NCBI RefSeq assembly: GCF_004337705.1
Contig: NZ_SKBU01000001.1
Coordinates: 96,703 to 160,702 of the forward strand
Source: Rubrobacter taiwanensis
GTDB lineage: Bacteria > Actinomycetota > Rubrobacteria > Rubrobacterales > Rubrobacteraceae
Length of the DNA: 64,000 bases
Direction of reading: 5' to 3'
Shown here: positions 24,905 to 38,492 of the stretch, one piece after another
Numbering within the stretch: position 1 is the stretch's first letter
Layout: each line of letters starts with the position of its first letter
Made by a program: the position numbers and the translations under genes
Notes under the pieces: generated by a model
Told to the model about the DNA's origin: nothing
What the model saw: the letters and a program-made list of their open reading frames with translations, nothing else
Databases searched by the model: none

Positions 24905-25630
24905 CTATGGGATGAGATTCAGCGCCCGGGCCCGCGCCAGGGCTTCGGCCCGGTTCTTCGCTCCCAGCTTGCGGTAGATGTTGCCCGTGTGGCTCTTGAC
25001 CGTGCCGAGGGAGATGAAGAGCTCGCGGGCGACCTCGGAGTTGGTCCGGCCTAAGGCAAGGAGGTTCAGCACCTCCAGCTCCCGCTCGCTCAGCGGCTCG
25101 TCCAGTGCCTGGGGAGGCCGCCCGGCTTGCGGCGGCTCGTGGCGATCCCGCCCGCGCAGGGAGTAGACCACACCGCCTTCTTCCGCCCGCGGCTTCAGGT
25201 GGCCCTTGCCCGCCAGGTCTCCGAGCATCTTCTGGGCCTCGTCCACGGTTAGCGAGGTCTTCATGGCGGCCGCGGCGGGCGTTATCTCACCCAGCTCGGC
25301 CAGGGCTTCCAGCAGCTCGCGCTCCTTGAGCTTCCTGTCGTCCGGGCCCTTGCGGAGGCGTTCGGTGCGGTCGAGCAGGACCAGCACTAACGGGCCGGCC
25401 ATCCCCAGCACCGGCACAACCCACCAGAAGCTCGTGAGGGGAGCCAGGAGGATGCAGACCGCGCCCAGCGCCAGCAGGTACAGTGTGGCCTGCCAGCCGA
25501 ACCACGGGACAGCCTCCCGTTCGCGAGTCCGGGCTTCGGTGCTCCGGGACGGGACTCGGTCTTCGCTCTCGCTTGTGCCGCGATCTGACCCCACACTCTC
25601 CTCCGCGTGTCCGGCAACCAATTGTTTCAT
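24905..25630 (-). CDS. Membrane-anchored LuxR-type regulator
   Basis: The 241-residue protein starts with a charged segment and has two membrane helices at about 45-85. A middle region of about 60 residues resembles a small winged helix (LLEALAELGEITPAAAAMKTSLTVDEAQKML), and a LuxR HTH closes the protein (LSERELEVLNLLALGRTNSEVARELFISLGTVKSHTGN, given here as the region near residues 175-215). There is no receiver domain. A CTGAAG-17-TACGAA promoter (25666-25638) would start transcription at the ATG, and no ribosome site is visible. Confidence 0.85.
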   Translation of the reverse strand: MKQLVAGHAEESVGSDRGTSESEDRVPSRSTEARTREREAVPWFGWQATLYLLALGAVCILLAPLTSFWWVVPVLGMAGPLVLVLLDRTERLRKGPDDRKLKERELLEALAELGEITPAAAAMKTSLTVDEAQKMLGDLAGKGHLKPRAEEGGVVYSLRGRDRHEPPQAGRPPQALDEPLSERELEVLNLLALGRTNSEVARELFISLGTVKSHTGNIYRKLGAKNRAEALARARALNLIP

Positions 25631-25637
25631 AGGCGGG

Positions 25638-25666
25638 TTCGTACATCCACCGGTTCCATTCTTCAG
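25638..25666 (-). promoter_or_regulatory. Leaderless promoter of the membrane LuxR gene
   Basis: On the minus strand CTGAAG (25666-25661) and TACGAA (25643-25638) are 17 bases apart. The predicted start is one base before ATG 25630. Confidence 0.5.
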
Positions 25667-25750
25667 TTGGTCGCCTCCGGTTGGGGTTGGCCGGGGTTTT
25701 CCTGTACGATCTGCGGGAGTTCAGAACACGAGCTTCCTGGAGAAGATCGC

Positions 25751-27025
25751 ATGAGCCCCGGAGCGCGCATCTACAACCTGTTCCCCCTGCTGGTGGGGAG
25801 CGTCGAGGACTGGAAAGAGCACCTGCCGCGCGTGGCGGCGATGGAGTTCGACTGGGTCTTTCTCAACCCGTTCCACTACCCAGGCTTCTCCGGCAGCCTC
25901 TACGCCGTGAAGGACTACTACCGCCTGCACCCGATGTTCCAGGGAGCGTCGCAGGCTCCCGCGGACGAGCTGCTGCGGGATTTCCTGGATCGGGCCGAAG
26001 AGCACGGCCTGCGGGTGATGATGGACCTGGTCATAAACCACACGGCGAAGGACTCGGTGCTGGTCGAGGAGCATCCGGAGTGGTTCGCGCGGGAGGAGGA
26101 CGGCTCCATCCGCTCGCCGCGGGCCGTGGACCCGGACGATCCCTCCAACGTCACCGTTTGGGGGGATCTCGCGGAGATAGACTACGACAACCCGGAGGTG
26201 CGGGAGGAGGTCGTGGGCTACTGGTGTGAGCTGGTGCGCCACTATGCGGCTTTGGGCTTCCACGGCTTCCGCTGCGACGCGGCCTACCAGGTCCCGGCGG
26301 AGGTGTGGGCCGCGGTCATCTCCGCGGCCCGGGAGGTCGACCCCGGCGCACGGTTCTTCGCCGAGACTTTAGGCTGCACGCTGGAGCAGGTAGCGGCGCT
26401 GAGCGCGGCCGGCTTCGACTACCTCTTCAACAGCTCGAAGTGGTGGGACTTCCGGGAGGGCTGGCTGCTGGAGCAGTACGAGAGCTTCCGGAGAATAGCC
26501 CCCTCGGTCTCCTTCCCCGAGTCTCACGACACCGAACGCGTGGGGGCCGAGGCGAACGAGACGGTGGCCCGGTTGCGCTACCTCTTCGCGGCGTTCTTCT
26601 CCACGGGGGTGATGATGCCGGTGGGCTATGAGTTCGGGTTTTGCCGGCGGCTCGACGTGGTGCGCACCCGGCCGGAGGACTGGGAAGAGCCCCAGTACGA
26701 CATCTCGGACTTCATCCGGGAGACGAACCGGATGAAGTCCGAGTGCGCGCTGCTGAACCAGGAGGGGCCGCAGGAGATGATCTCCGGCCGGGACTCGCCG
26801 GTTACGGTCCTCCTCCGGCGTTCGGAGAGCGGCGGCGGGGTGGCCGTGGGGCTCGTGAACCACGACCCCTGGAGCGCCCACTCCTTCCCGGCGGTCCGGA
26901 TCGTGCAGGCGGCCGGGACCTACGGGCTCTCCGAGATCACGCCCTACTCGGAGCACTCCCCGCTGCGCGGCGACGTGCATTTGAATCCGCAGGAGATGCG
27001 GGTATTCTACGCGGAAGGCGGCTAG
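25751..27025 (+). CDS. GH13 (alpha-amylase superfamily) enzyme, specificity unknown
   Basis: The 424-residue TIM-barrel enzyme has the complete GH13 triad: nucleophile Asp in GFRCDAA (about 176), acid/base Glu in FFAETLG (about 204) and Asp in FPESHDTERV (about 260). It is short and lacks N-terminal carbohydrate-binding domains. ATG 25751 follows GGAG; a longer reading from 25607 runs into the divergent promoter region. It leads a 16-kb operon with GlgE, TreS and TreYZ. The family looks related to GlgE-type barrels, but I cannot assign the reaction; a maltosyl- or glucosyl-transferring role is possible. Confidence 0.82.
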   Translation: MSPGARIYNLFPLLVGSVEDWKEHLPRVAAMEFDWVFLNPFHYPGFSGSLYAVKDYYRLHPMFQGASQAPADELLRDFLDRAEEHGLRVMMDLVINHTAKDSVLVEEHPEWFAREEDGSIRSPRAVDPDDPSNVTVWGDLAEIDYDNPEVREEVVGYWCELVRHYAALGFHGFRCDAAYQVPAEVWAAVISAAREVDPGARFFAETLGCTLEQVAALSAAGFDYLFNSSKWWDFREGWLLEQYESFRRIAPSVSFPESHDTERVGAEANETVARLRYLFAAFFSTGVMMPVGYEFGFCRRLDVVRTRPEDWEEPQYDISDFIRETNRMKSECALLNQEGPQEMISGRDSPVTVLLRRSESGGGVAVGLVNHDPWSAHSFPAVRIVQAAGTYGLSEITPYSEHSPLRGDVHLNPQEMRVFYAEGG

Positions 27026-27048
27026 AGCGTACGGTGAGGTGTTGAGGT

Positions 27049-29004
27049 TTGCAAGAGGGGTTCGAGACCGTCGTCATCGAGAACGTATACCCGGAGCTGG
27101 ACTGCGGGCGCTATCCCGTCAAACGCGAGGTCGGCGACCGGCTGGAGGTCTACGCGGACATCTTCAAGGAGGGCCACGATCTCATAGCCGCGGTCCTCAA
27201 ACACCGCGAGAAGGGCGGCGAGTGGCACGAGACCCGGATGCGCTTCGTGGACAACGACCGCTGGTGCGGCGGCTTCCCGCTGGAGAAGAACACCCGCTAC
27301 GAGTACACCATCGAGGCGTGGCCGGACGAGTTCGCGTCCTGGCGCGAGGAGGTGCGGAAGAAGCTCGCTGCCGGGCAGAACGTGGAGCTGGAGCTGCTGG
27401 AGGGACGCGAGCTGCTAAAGAGCGCGGCCGCCCGCAGCAAGGACCCGGCGCTCCGGGAGGCGCTCGAGGTCTTCGACGCCGGCGGTTACGAAGAGCGGGT
27501 GGACCTGATGCTCTCCGGTGCGACCGGGGAGCTCATGGCCCGCCACCCGGACCGCTCCAGAGCCACCCGCTACGGCAAGGTGCTGGAGGTGGTCGTGGAC
27601 CGGGTGAAGGCCCGCTACGCCGCCTGGTACGAGATGTTCCACCGCTCGCAGGGCACCGAGCCCGGCAGGAGCGCCACGTTCGCTGACTGCGAGGCGCGGC
27701 TGCCGTACGTCAAGGAGCTGGGCTTCGACGTGGTGTACCTGGTCCCGATCCACCCCATCGGCCGGACGCACCGCAAGGGACCGAACAACACCTTAGAGGC
27801 CGGGCCGGGGGACCCGGGCAGCCCCTACGCCATCGGCAGCGAGGAGGGCGGGCACAGGTCCGTGCACCCGGATCTCGGGACGCTGGAGGACTTCCGCTCC
27901 TTCGTGCGGGCGGCGGAGGGGTTGGGCCTGGAGGTGGCTCTAGACTTCGCCATCCAGTGCTCGCCGGACCACCCGTACATAAGGGAGCACCCCGAGTGGT
28001 TCAGGTTCCGCCCGGACGGGAGCATCAAGTACGCCGAGAACCCGCCCAAGAAATACCAGGACATCGTGAACGTGGACTTCTACTGCGAGGACTGGCAGAA
28101 CCTCTGGCGCGAATGGCGGGACGTGCTGCTGTTCTGGATCGAGCAGGGCGTGAAGATCTTCCGGGTGGACAACCCGCACACCAAGCCGTTCGCCTTCTGG
28201 GAGTGGGTGATCCGGGAGATCCAGCGCGACCACCCGGAGGTGATCTTCCTCTCCGAAGCCTTCACCCGCCCGAAAGTGATGAAGGCTTTGGCCAAGCTCG
28301 GGTTCACCCAGTCCTACACCTACTTCACCTGGCGCAACTTCAAGCAGGAGCTCACCGAGTACCTGGAGGAGCTTACCCGGAGCGAGGTCAAAGAGTACCT
28401 GCGGCCCAACTTCTTCACCAACACGCCGGACATCCTGCCGCCGATCCTGGTCGCCGGCGGGCGGCCCGCCTTCCAGATGCGGCTCGTGCTCGCCGCCACG
28501 CTCTCCAGCGTCTACGGCATCTACAACGGCTTCGAGCTGTGCGAGAACACGCCCGTGCCCGGCAAGGAGGAGTACCTAAACTCCGAGAAGTACGAGTACA
28601 AGGTCTGGGACTGGGACCGGCCCGGCAACATCAAGGACTACGTGGCGAAGGTGAACCGGATCCGCAAGGAGAACCCGGCGCTGCACGAGCTGGAGAATCT
28701 GCGCTTCTACCGCGCGGATGATGACAACATCATCTTCTACGGCAAGAGCGCCGGGGACAACACCGTGCTCGTGGCGGTGAACCTGGACCCGTTCGAACCT
28801 CACGAGACGACGTTGCACCTCCCGCTGGAGGAGCTCGGGATCGGAGAGGACGAGAACTACCAGGTCGAAGAGCTGCTCACGGAGACGCGGCGGTTGTGGA
28901 GGGGCCGGGAGCAGCGGGTGCGGCTGGACCCGCAGGAGAACCCGGCCGAGATCTACCGCGTGCAGCGCTGGGCTTACCGCGACTACGACGAGCCCTGCTT
29001 CTAG
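27049..29004 (+). CDS. glgE: Alpha-1,4-glucan:maltose-1-phosphate maltosyltransferase
   Basis: GlgE (GH13_3) extends alpha-1,4-glucan with maltose from maltose 1-phosphate. The 651-residue protein has an N-terminal beta domain (residues 1-95), an inserted helical part, and a barrel with nucleophile Asp in IFRVDNPHTKP (about 373) and Glu in IFLSEAFTRP (about 403). The signature LDFAIQCSPDHPY and ENPPKKYQDI are hallmark GlgE strings. TTG 27049 was chosen with GGTGAGGTG upstream. The next gene supplies the donor through trehalose to maltose to maltose 1-phosphate. Confidence 0.95.
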   Translation: MQEGFETVVIENVYPELDCGRYPVKREVGDRLEVYADIFKEGHDLIAAVLKHREKGGEWHETRMRFVDNDRWCGGFPLEKNTRYEYTIEAWPDEFASWREEVRKKLAAGQNVELELLEGRELLKSAAARSKDPALREALEVFDAGGYEERVDLMLSGATGELMARHPDRSRATRYGKVLEVVVDRVKARYAAWYEMFHRSQGTEPGRSATFADCEARLPYVKELGFDVVYLVPIHPIGRTHRKGPNNTLEAGPGDPGSPYAIGSEEGGHRSVHPDLGTLEDFRSFVRAAEGLGLEVALDFAIQCSPDHPYIREHPEWFRFRPDGSIKYAENPPKKYQDIVNVDFYCEDWQNLWREWRDVLLFWIEQGVKIFRVDNPHTKPFAFWEWVIREIQRDHPEVIFLSEAFTRPKVMKALAKLGFTQSYTYFTWRNFKQELTEYLEELTRSEVKEYLRPNFFTNTPDILPPILVAGGRPAFQMRLVLAATLSSVYGIYNGFELCENTPVPGKEEYLNSEKYEYKVWDWDRPGNIKDYVAKVNRIRKENPALHELENLRFYRADDDNIIFYGKSAGDNTVLVAVNLDPFEPHETTLHLPLEELGIGEDENYQVEELLTETRRLWRGREQRVRLDPQENPAEIYRVQRWAYRDYDEPCF

Positions 29005-29014
29005 GGGGGAGTGC

Positions 29015-32000
29015 ATGCTGGAGAGAGATCCGCTCTGGTACAAGGACGCCGTCATCTACCAGCTCCACGTCAAGGCCTTCTTCGACTCCAACGACGACGG
29101 GATGGGGGACTTCCGGGGCCTCACCGAGAAGCTGGATTACGTGCAGGATCTGGGCGTGAACGCCATCTGGCTCATGCCTTTCTACCCCTCGCCCATGCGC
29201 GACGACGGCTACGACATCGCCGAGTACAAGAACGTGCACCCGGCCTACGGCAACATGCGGGATTTCCGCCGCTTCGTGCGCGAGGCGCACCGGCGCGGCA
29301 TCCGGGTTATCACGGAGCTGGTTATCAACCACACCTCCGATGCGCACCCCTGGTTCCAGCGCGCCCGCCGGGCCCCGAAGGGCAGCGCCTGGCGCAACTT
29401 CTACGTCTGGAGCGACACGGACCAGAAGTACGCCGGGACCCGCATAATCTTCACCGACACCGAGAGCAGCAACTGGGCCTGGGACCCGGTCGCGCAGCAG
29501 TACTACTGGCACCGCTTCTTCAGCCACCAGCCGGACCTCAACCACGACAACCCGCGGGTCTTCCGGGCCATGATGAGCGTGCTGCGCTTCTGGCTGGACG
29601 CCGGGGTGGACGGGCTCCGGCTGGACGCCATCCCGTACCTCATCGAGCGCGAGGGGACGGAGAACGAGAACCTGCCGGAGACACACGAGATCCTCAAGCG
29701 GATGCGGGCGGAGATGGACGCCCGCTACGAGGACCGGATGTTCCTGGCCGAGGCCAACCAGTGGCCGGAGGACGTGCTGCCGTACTTCGGGGACGGGGAC
29801 GAGTGCCACATGGCGTTCCACTTCCCGCTCATGCCCCGCATCTATATGGCGCTTGCGCAGGAAGACCGCCACCCCATAACCGAGATCATGTACCAGACAC
29901 CCGAGATCCCGGAGATCTGCCAGTGGGCGATCTTCCTGCGCAACCACGACGAGCTTACCCTGGAGATGGTCACCGACCGCGAGCGGGACTACATGTACCA
30001 GGTCTACGCCTCAGACCCCCGGATGCGGATCAACCTCGGCATCCGGCGGCGGCTCGCTCCCCTGGTGGACAACGACCGGGACCGGATGGAGCTCTTGAAC
30101 AGCCTGCTGATGAGCATGCCCGGCACGCCCGTCATCTACTACGGGGACGAGCTTGGGATGGGAGACAATATCTTCCTGGGAGACAGGGACTCGGTGCGCA
30201 CCCCCATGCAGTGGTCCGGCGACCGCAACGCCGGGTTCTCCCGCGCCGACCCGGCCCGGCTCTACCTCCCGCCCATCATGGACCCCGTCTACGGCTACGG
30301 GGGCCTGAACGTGGAGGCCCAGAGCCGCAACCCGGGCTCGCTGTTGAACTGGATGAAGCGCATCATCTCCGTGCGCAAGCGGCACAGGGCCTTCGGCAGC
30401 GGGACGCTGGAGTTTTTGCACCCGGGCAACCGCAAGATCCTGGCCTACCTGCGCGAGTACGAGGACGAGTCAATCCTGTGCGTGGCCAACCTCTCGCGCT
30501 CGGCGCAGCCGGTGGAGCTTGACCTCTCGCGCTTCCGGGGCCGGGTGCCGGTGGAGCTGATGGGCGGGAGCCACTTCCCGCCCATCGGCGACCTGCCGTA
30601 CCTGCTCACCCTGCCCGGGCACGGCTTCTACTGGTTCCAGCTGGAGAGAGAGGCCGCGATCCCGAGCTGGCACGAGGACGTCTCGCTGCCGCCGCCCGAG
30701 CTGCCGGTGCTCGTCCTCTCCCACGGACCGCAGGGGCAGCTCACCGCCCGCCAGCGGGCCGCCCTGGAGCGCGAGGCGCTGCCGGAGTTCCTGAGCAACC
30801 GGCGCTGGTTCGCCGCCAAGGGCCGGGGCGTGCAGCGGGTCAAGATCATCGCCCAGGCTACCCTGAACGGGGAGGGCGGCGAGAGCTGGCTTCTGGTCCT
30901 GATCCGGGCCTACCTCTCCCGAAAGGAGTCCCAGCTCTACCTCCTGCCGCTCGCCGTCGCCTGGGAGGACGGCGACTACGACCCCCTGCAGGCGCTGATG
31001 CAGCACGTGCTGGCCAAGGTCCGGCGCAAGGCGCGGGTCGGCGTGCTCTACGACGCCTTCGCCGACGACGGGTTTTGCCGGGCGGCGGTCGCTGCCATCG
31101 GGGAGGGGCGCGAGATCCCGTTCCTGAACGGGACGCTGCGCTTCTCGCCCACCTCGGTGTACGAGGAGCCCGGCGGGGGAGAGCTTTCGGTGCGCCGGGC
31201 CGGGGAGCAGACGAACACCTCCGTGATCCTGGGAGAGCGGATGATCCTCAAGGCGTACCGCCTGCTGCGTGAGGAGGGCGTCAATCCGGACCTGGAGATA
31301 GGGCGCTTCCTGACCGAGAAGGCCGGCTTCAGGAACACCCCCTCGCTGGCCGGCTACATCGAGTACGCCAGCCCCGACGTCGATCCGACCACCGTGGCTC
31401 TGCTGCAGTGGTTCGTGCCCAACCAGGGGGATGGCTGGTCCTACACCCTGGACTACCTGCAGCGCCACCTGGAGAACCGGCTGATGCTGCCGCAGGAGGA
31501 GTCCGAGACGGGTGAGGAGGAAGAGCACGCGTTCTTCATGAACCTGGTGCGCACCCTGGGGCTGCGCACCGGCGAGCTGTACTGCGCCTTCGCCGGTAAG
31601 ACGCAGGACCCCGCCTTCGATCCCGAGCCGGTCTCCCGAAAGGACGTCGCCGCCTGGACCGGGAAGGTGGTAGAGGAGCTGGAGGAGACCTTCGAGCTCC
31701 TAAAGCAGCGCCGGGGAGAGCTGCAGGAGGAGACGCGCCCGGATGTGGAGCGCTTGCTGCAGAGGAAGGACGAGCTCGCCGGCCGCGTTGCGGCGGCCGG
31801 CGAGCTGAGCCCCCGGATCGTCAAGACCCGCCACCACGGCGACTATCACCTGGGGCAGGTGCTCGTGGTGAGCAACGACTTCCACATCATAGACTTCGAA
31901 GGCGAGCCCGCCCGGCCGCTCTCCGAGCGCCGGGCCAAGCACTGCCCCTTGAGGGACGTAGCCGGGATGCTGCGCTCGTTCAACTACGCCGCCTACTCGG

Positions 32001-32299
32001 CCCTCTTCGCCCTGAACGTCGAGCGCGAGGACCAGCTCAGGGAGCTGGAGGCCGCCTCGCGCGAGTGGGAGCGCCGCACGCGCGAGGCGTTCATGGAGGG
32101 GTACGTCGAGGGGATAGACGGCTGCCCCTCCTACCCGGATGACCCGGAGCAGGCGCAGAACCTCATAGACCTCTTCACGCTGGAGAAGGCGCTCTACGAG
32201 GTCCGCTACGAGCTGAACAACCGGCCGGACTGGATCGGCATCCCCGTCCGGGGCATCCTCGATCTTCTGGAGGCGGGCGCCGGGAAGGAGGAAGCATGA
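29015..32299 (+). CDS. treS: Trehalose synthase-maltokinase fusion (TreS-Mak)
   Basis: The 1094-residue fusion has TreS (about 1-545), which isomerises trehalose and maltose, followed by maltokinase (about 590-1094), which phosphorylates maltose with ATP. TreS motifs are [40 protein letters not shown] and FLRNHDELT. The kinase part shows [17 protein letters not shown] and [13 protein letters not shown], the APH-like catalytic and metal residues. Fusion channels maltose directly to GlgE's donor. ATG 29015 follows GGGGGAG, and the stop overlaps glgB (ATGA). Confidence 0.96.
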   Translation: MLERDPLWYKDAVIYQLHVKAFFDSNDDGMGDFRGLTEKLDYVQDLGVNAIWLMPFYPSPMRDDGYDIAEYKNVHPAYGNMRDFRRFVREAHRRGIRVITELVINHTSDAHPWFQRARRAPKGSAWRNFYVWSDTDQKYAGTRIIFTDTESSNWAWDPVAQQYYWHRFFSHQPDLNHDNPRVFRAMMSVLRFWLDAGVDGLRLDAIPYLIEREGTENENLPETHEILKRMRAEMDARYEDRMFLAEANQWPEDVLPYFGDGDECHMAFHFPLMPRIYMALAQEDRHPITEIMYQTPEIPEICQWAIFLRNHDELTLEMVTDRERDYMYQVYASDPRMRINLGIRRRLAPLVDNDRDRMELLNSLLMSMPGTPVIYYGDELGMGDNIFLGDRDSVRTPMQWSGDRNAGFSRADPARLYLPPIMDPVYGYGGLNVEAQSRNPGSLLNWMKRIISVRKRHRAFGSGTLEFLHPGNRKILAYLREYEDESILCVANLSRSAQPVELDLSRFRGRVPVELMGGSHFPPIGDLPYLLTLPGHGFYWFQLEREAAIPSWHEDVSLPPPELPVLVLSHGPQGQLTARQRAALEREALPEFLSNRRWFAAKGRGVQRVKIIAQATLNGEGGESWLLVLIRAYLSRKESQLYLLPLAVAWEDGDYDPLQALMQHVLAKVRRKARVGVLYDAFADDGFCRAAVAAIGEGREIPFLNGTLRFSPTSVYEEPGGGELSVRRAGEQTNTSVILGERMILKAYRLLREEGVNPDLEIGRFLTEKAGFRNTPSLAGYIEYASPDVDPTTVALLQWFVPNQGDGWSYTLDYLQRHLENRLMLPQEESETGEEEEHAFFMNLVRTLGLRTGELYCAFAGKTQDPAFDPEPVSRKDVAAWTGKVVEELEETFELLKQRRGELQEETRPDVERLLQRKDELAGRVAAAGELSPRIVKTRHHGDYHLGQVLVVSNDFHIIDFEGEPARPLSERRAKHCPLRDVAGMLRSFNYAAYSALFALNVEREDQLRELEAASREWERRTREAFMEGYVEGIDGCPSYPDDPEQAQNLIDLFTLEKALYEVRYELNNRPDWIGIPVRGILDLLEAGAGKEEA

Positions 32300-34473
32300 A
32301 GTTCGACGACGCCGTCCGCGCCATCGTCGCCGGGGACCACCCCGACCCGTTCTCGTTCCTGGGCATGCACCGCGACGCGAAGGGCGGGCCTGTGGTGCGA
32401 ACCTTCCTCCCCGGAGCCGAATCCGTGGAGGTGGTCTCCCGCGCGGGCCGGCCGCTGGGGAAGCTGCGGCAGGTGCACCCGGACGGGCTCTTCGCCGGGC
32501 CCGTGGAGGAAGAAGACCGCGGCTACCGCCTGCGCGTCTCCTACGAAGAGGGAGGCGAGCTGGAGCTGGAGGACGCCTACCGCTTCGGTCCCACCCTGGG
32601 CGAGCTGGACGTCTATCTCCTCGGCGAGGGCAGCCACCTGCGCCTCTACGAGAAGCTGGGCGCGCATCTGACGGAGATCGGGGGCGTCCGGGGCGTGCGC
32701 TTCGCGGTCTGGGCCCCGAACGCCCGCCGGGTCAGCGTGGTCGGGGACTTCAACGCCTGGGACGGCCGCCGGCACGCCATGCGCCTGCACCCGGGAGTGG
32801 GGGTCTGGGAGATCTTCATCCCCGGCGTCGAGGAGGGCGCGCTGTACAAGTACGAGATCAAGGGCAAAAGCGGCGAGCTGCTGCCGCTCAAGGCCGATCC
32901 TTGCGGCTTCCGCGCCGAGCGCCCGCCCGGCACCGCCTCCATCGTCCACGACCTCTCGCGCTACGAGTGGGGGGACGGAGAGTGGATGGCGGGCCGCGCC
33001 GGGCGCAACGCCCTGGACGCTCCCATCGCCATCTACGAGGTGCACCTGGGCTCCTGGCGGCGGAAGGAGGGCAACCGCTACCTCACCTACCGGGAGCTAG
33101 CCGAGGAGCTCGTGCCCTACGTGCGCGAGATGGGCTACACGCACGTGGAGTTCCTGCCGCCGACCGAGCACCCGTTCGACGGCTCCTGGGGCTACCAGCC
33201 CGTCGGGCTCTTCGCGCCCACCAGCCGCTTCGGCACCCCCGACGACTTCAAATACCTGGTGGACAGCCTGCACCGGGCGGAGATAGGCGTGATCGTGGAC
33301 TGGGTTCCGGCCCACTTCCCGGAGGACCCGCACGGACTCGGCTACTTCGACGGCACGCACCTCTACGAGCATGCAGACCCGCGGCGCGGGCGGCACATGG
33401 ACTGGGGCACGCTCGTCTTTAACTACGGGCGCAACGAGGTGCGCAACTACCTGATCTCCAACGCCCTCTTCTGGCTCTCCGAATACCACATAGACGCTCT
33501 GCGGGTGGACGCCGTGGCCTCCATGCTCTACCTGGACTACTCGCGTGGAGAGGGCGAGTGGGTCCCCAACGAGTACGGGGGCAACGAGGATCTGGAGGCT
33601 GTGGCCTTCATCCGGCGCCTGAACGAGCTCGTCTACGAGCAGCACCCGGATGCCGCCACCATCGCCGAGGAGTCCACGGCCTGGCCGATGGTCTCCCGGC
33701 CCACCTACCTGGGCGGGCTCGGCTTCGGCTACAAGTGGAACATGGGCTGGATGCACGACACCCTGGAGTACATGAGCCGCGATCCCATCCACCGCTCCTA
33801 CCACCACGACCGGCTCACCTTCGGGCTCATATATGCCTTCAACGAGAACTTCATCCTGCCTCTCTCGCACGACGAGGTGGTGCACGGCAAGGGCTCCCTC
33901 ATAGGCAAGATGCCCGGTGACGAGTGGCAGCGGTTCGCGAACCTGAGGCTCTACTACGCCTTCATGTACGGTCATCCCGGCAAGCAGCTCCTCTTCATGG
34001 GCGGCGAGTTCGCCCAAAGTAGCGAGTGGGACCACGACCGGAGCCTGGACTGGCACCTGCTGGAGCACCCGAACCACCGGGGCGTGCAGGCGCTCGTGCG
34101 CGACCTGAACGAGCTGTACAGAACGGAGCCGGCCCTCCACGAGCAGGACTTCGTCCCCGAGGGTTTCGAGTGGGTGGACGCCTCCGATTCGGCTAACAGC
34201 GTCATCTCCTTTTTGCGCAAGAGCCGGAGCGGGGACCCCGTCCTCATCGTCTGCAACTTCACGCCCGTGGTGCGGCACGGCTACCGCGTCGGGGCACCGG
34301 CCGGCGGGTGCTACGCCGAGCTGCTGAACACCGACGCCGGAGAGTACGGCGGGAGCGGCGTGGGCAACGGCGGGGGCGTCGAGGCGGAGGCGGTGCCCGC
34401 GCACGGCCGCCCGTACTCCCTCGAGCTCACCCTGCCGCCGCTGGGGGCGCTGTTCCTGAAGCCGGCCGGCTAG
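32296..34473 (+). CDS. glgB: Glycogen branching enzyme
   Basis: The 725-residue GH13_9 protein adds alpha-1,6 branches. It has N-terminal N1 and CBM48 domains (N1 begins [13 protein letters not shown]48 holds [20 protein letters not shown]) and a barrel with [13 protein letters not shown] (nucleophile Asp), [10 protein letters not shown] (Glu) and [11 protein letters not shown] (Asp). It starts by ATGA overlap with treS-mak. Together with GlgE it is enough to build a branched glucan. Confidence 0.96.
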   Translation: MKFDDAVRAIVAGDHPDPFSFLGMHRDAKGGPVVRTFLPGAESVEVVSRAGRPLGKLRQVHPDGLFAGPVEEEDRGYRLRVSYEEGGELELEDAYRFGPTLGELDVYLLGEGSHLRLYEKLGAHLTEIGGVRGVRFAVWAPNARRVSVVGDFNAWDGRRHAMRLHPGVGVWEIFIPGVEEGALYKYEIKGKSGELLPLKADPCGFRAERPPGTASIVHDLSRYEWGDGEWMAGRAGRNALDAPIAIYEVHLGSWRRKEGNRYLTYRELAEELVPYVREMGYTHVEFLPPTEHPFDGSWGYQPVGLFAPTSRFGTPDDFKYLVDSLHRAEIGVIVDWVPAHFPEDPHGLGYFDGTHLYEHADPRRGRHMDWGTLVFNYGRNEVRNYLISNALFWLSEYHIDALRVDAVASMLYLDYSRGEGEWVPNEYGGNEDLEAVAFIRRLNELVYEQHPDAATIAEESTAWPMVSRPTYLGGLGFGYKWNMGWMHDTLEYMSRDPIHRSYHHDRLTFGLIYAFNENFILPLSHDEVVHGKGSLIGKMPGDEWQRFANLRLYYAFMYGHPGKQLLFMGGEFAQSSEWDHDRSLDWHLLEHPNHRGVQALVRDLNELYRTEPALHEQDFVPEGFEWVDASDSANSVISFLRKSRSGDPVLIVCNFTPVVRHGYRVGAPAGGCYAELLNTDAGEYGGSGVGNGGGVEAEAVPAHGRPYSLELTLPPLGALFLKPAG

Positions 34474-34495
34474 GGGAGAAAAGCGGCCGGGCGGG

Positions 34496-34501
34496 TATAA
34501 T
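34496..34501 (+). promoter_or_regulatory. Possible internal promoter before glgX
   Basis: A perfect TATAAT lies in the only sizeable gap (69 bases) of the operon. No good -35 is seen at the usual distance. A start near 34508 would give glgX-treZ-treY their own transcript. Confidence 0.4.
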
Positions 34502-34551
34502 CCTGCGAGTCGCTCTGAGCCGGCTACCCCTATCCGAAAGGATTGACAGCT

Positions 34552-36719
<2,168 letters not shown>

Positions 36720-36723
<4 letters not shown>

Positions 36724-38492
36724 GACGCCGCCATGACATGCCGTTCGGGGCCCAGCTGGCGGAGAGCGGCGAGGCGCGCTTCAACCTCTGGGCCCCCGGC
36801 ACCGGGAGCGTGCAGCTGCTGCTCGGCGGCGAGGAGCACCCCATGCAGCCCGCCCCGGACGGCCTCTTTACCCTCACCGCTCCCGCCCGGCCCGGCGACC
36901 GCTACAGCTTCCGGATCGGCAGCCAGGAGGTCCCCGATCCCGCCTCTCGCTACCAGCCGGAGGACGTGCACGGCCCGAGCCAGCTTGTGGACCCCGAAGC
37001 CTTCGAGTGGCGGGACGGCGACTGGCGGGGCCGCCCGTGGGAGGAGACCGTTCTCTACGAGCTGCACGTCGGCACCTTCACGCCGGAGGGCACCTTCGCC
37101 GGGGTGCGGGAGCGGCTGGACTATCTGGCCGGCCTCGGCGTAACCGCGATAGAGCTGATGCCCCTCTCGGACTTCCCCGGAGGGCGCAACTGGGGCTACG
37201 ACGGCGTACTGCCGTTCGCTCCCGAGAGCCGCTACGGGACGCCGGAGGAGCTGAAGGAGCTGGTGCAGGCCGCCCACGAGCGGGGCCTGATGGTCTTTCT
37301 GGACGTGGTCTACAACCACTTCGGGCCGGAGGGGAACTACCTGCACCTCTACGCCCCGCAGTTCTTTACCGACCGGCACCGGACGCCCTGGGGCGCGGCC
37401 ATCAACTTCGACGGCGAGCTGAGCGGGTGGGTGCGCGGGTTCTTCATCCACAACGCGCTCTACTGGCTGGAGGAGTACCACCTGGACGGGCTGCGCCTCG
37501 ACGCCGTACACGCCATAGCCGACGGCTCGGAGAAGCACTTCCTCATTGAGCTGGCCGAGCGGGTGCGCAGGAGGTTCGATTCCGAACGGCACGTGCACCT
37601 GGTTCTGGAGAACGACGCGAACGAAGCGCGCTACCTGGGCCGCGGACGCTACGATGCGCAGTGGAACGACGATCTCCACCACGCGCTGCACGTAACCGTC
37701 ACCGGCGAGAGCGGCGGCTACTACGCGGACTACGCGGACGACGCCATCGGGCATCTGGGACGCTGCCTGGCCGAGGGGTTCGCCTACCAGGGCGAGCCTT
37801 CGGCGTACCGCGGCGGGGTGAGCCGGGGCGAGCCGAGCGCCGGACTGCCGCCTGTCTGCTTCGTGTCGTTCCTCCAGAACCACGATCAGGTCGGCAACCG
37901 GGCGTTCGGGGAGAGGATCACGGAGCTGGGGGCTCCGGAGGCCGTGCGGGCCGCGGCCGCAATCTACCTGCTCGCTCCGCAGATACCCATGATCTTCATG
38001 GGCGAGGAGTGGAGCACAGAACAGCCCTTCCCCTTCTTCTGCGACTTCGGGCCCGAGCTGGCGCGGGCCGTGACGGAGGGCCGCCGGGAGGAGTTCGCCC
38101 GGTTCCCCGAGTTCTCCGACCCGGAGATGCGCGAGAAGATCCCGGACCCCAACGACCCGGAGACCTTCCGGAGCGCCGTCCTGGAGCCGGAGCGCAACGG
38201 CCGGCCGGAGCTCTACCGGGAGCTGCTGAGGCTCCGCCGCGAAGAGATAGCCCCGCGCCTGAGGGGCATCTCTGGCGGCGCGGCGGAGTACCGCCGGATC
38301 GGGGAGCGCGGGCTGCGGGTCCGCTGGGCGCTCGGCGACGGCTCGACCCTGACGCTGCTCGCCAACCTCGGGCCGGAGCCCGCGCGCGGCTTCGGACGCC
38401 CGGAGGGCGAACCGCTGTACTCGACGGTCCGCGGGATGGAGGACGCTATGCCGCCCTGGAGCGTGGCGTGGTACCTGGAGGGGGTTGGGTGA
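36720..38492 (+). CDS. treZ: Malto-oligosyltrehalose trehalohydrolase
   Basis: It releases trehalose from maltooligosyl-trehalose made by TreY. The 590-residue GH13_10 protein has an N-terminal CBM48-like domain ([16 protein letters not shown]), barrel sequences [41 protein letters not shown] (nucleophile) and [11 protein letters not shown] (Glu), and [11 protein letters not shown]. It starts by overlap with glgX; ATG 36738, matching HDMPFGAQL, is a possible later start. Confidence 0.95.
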
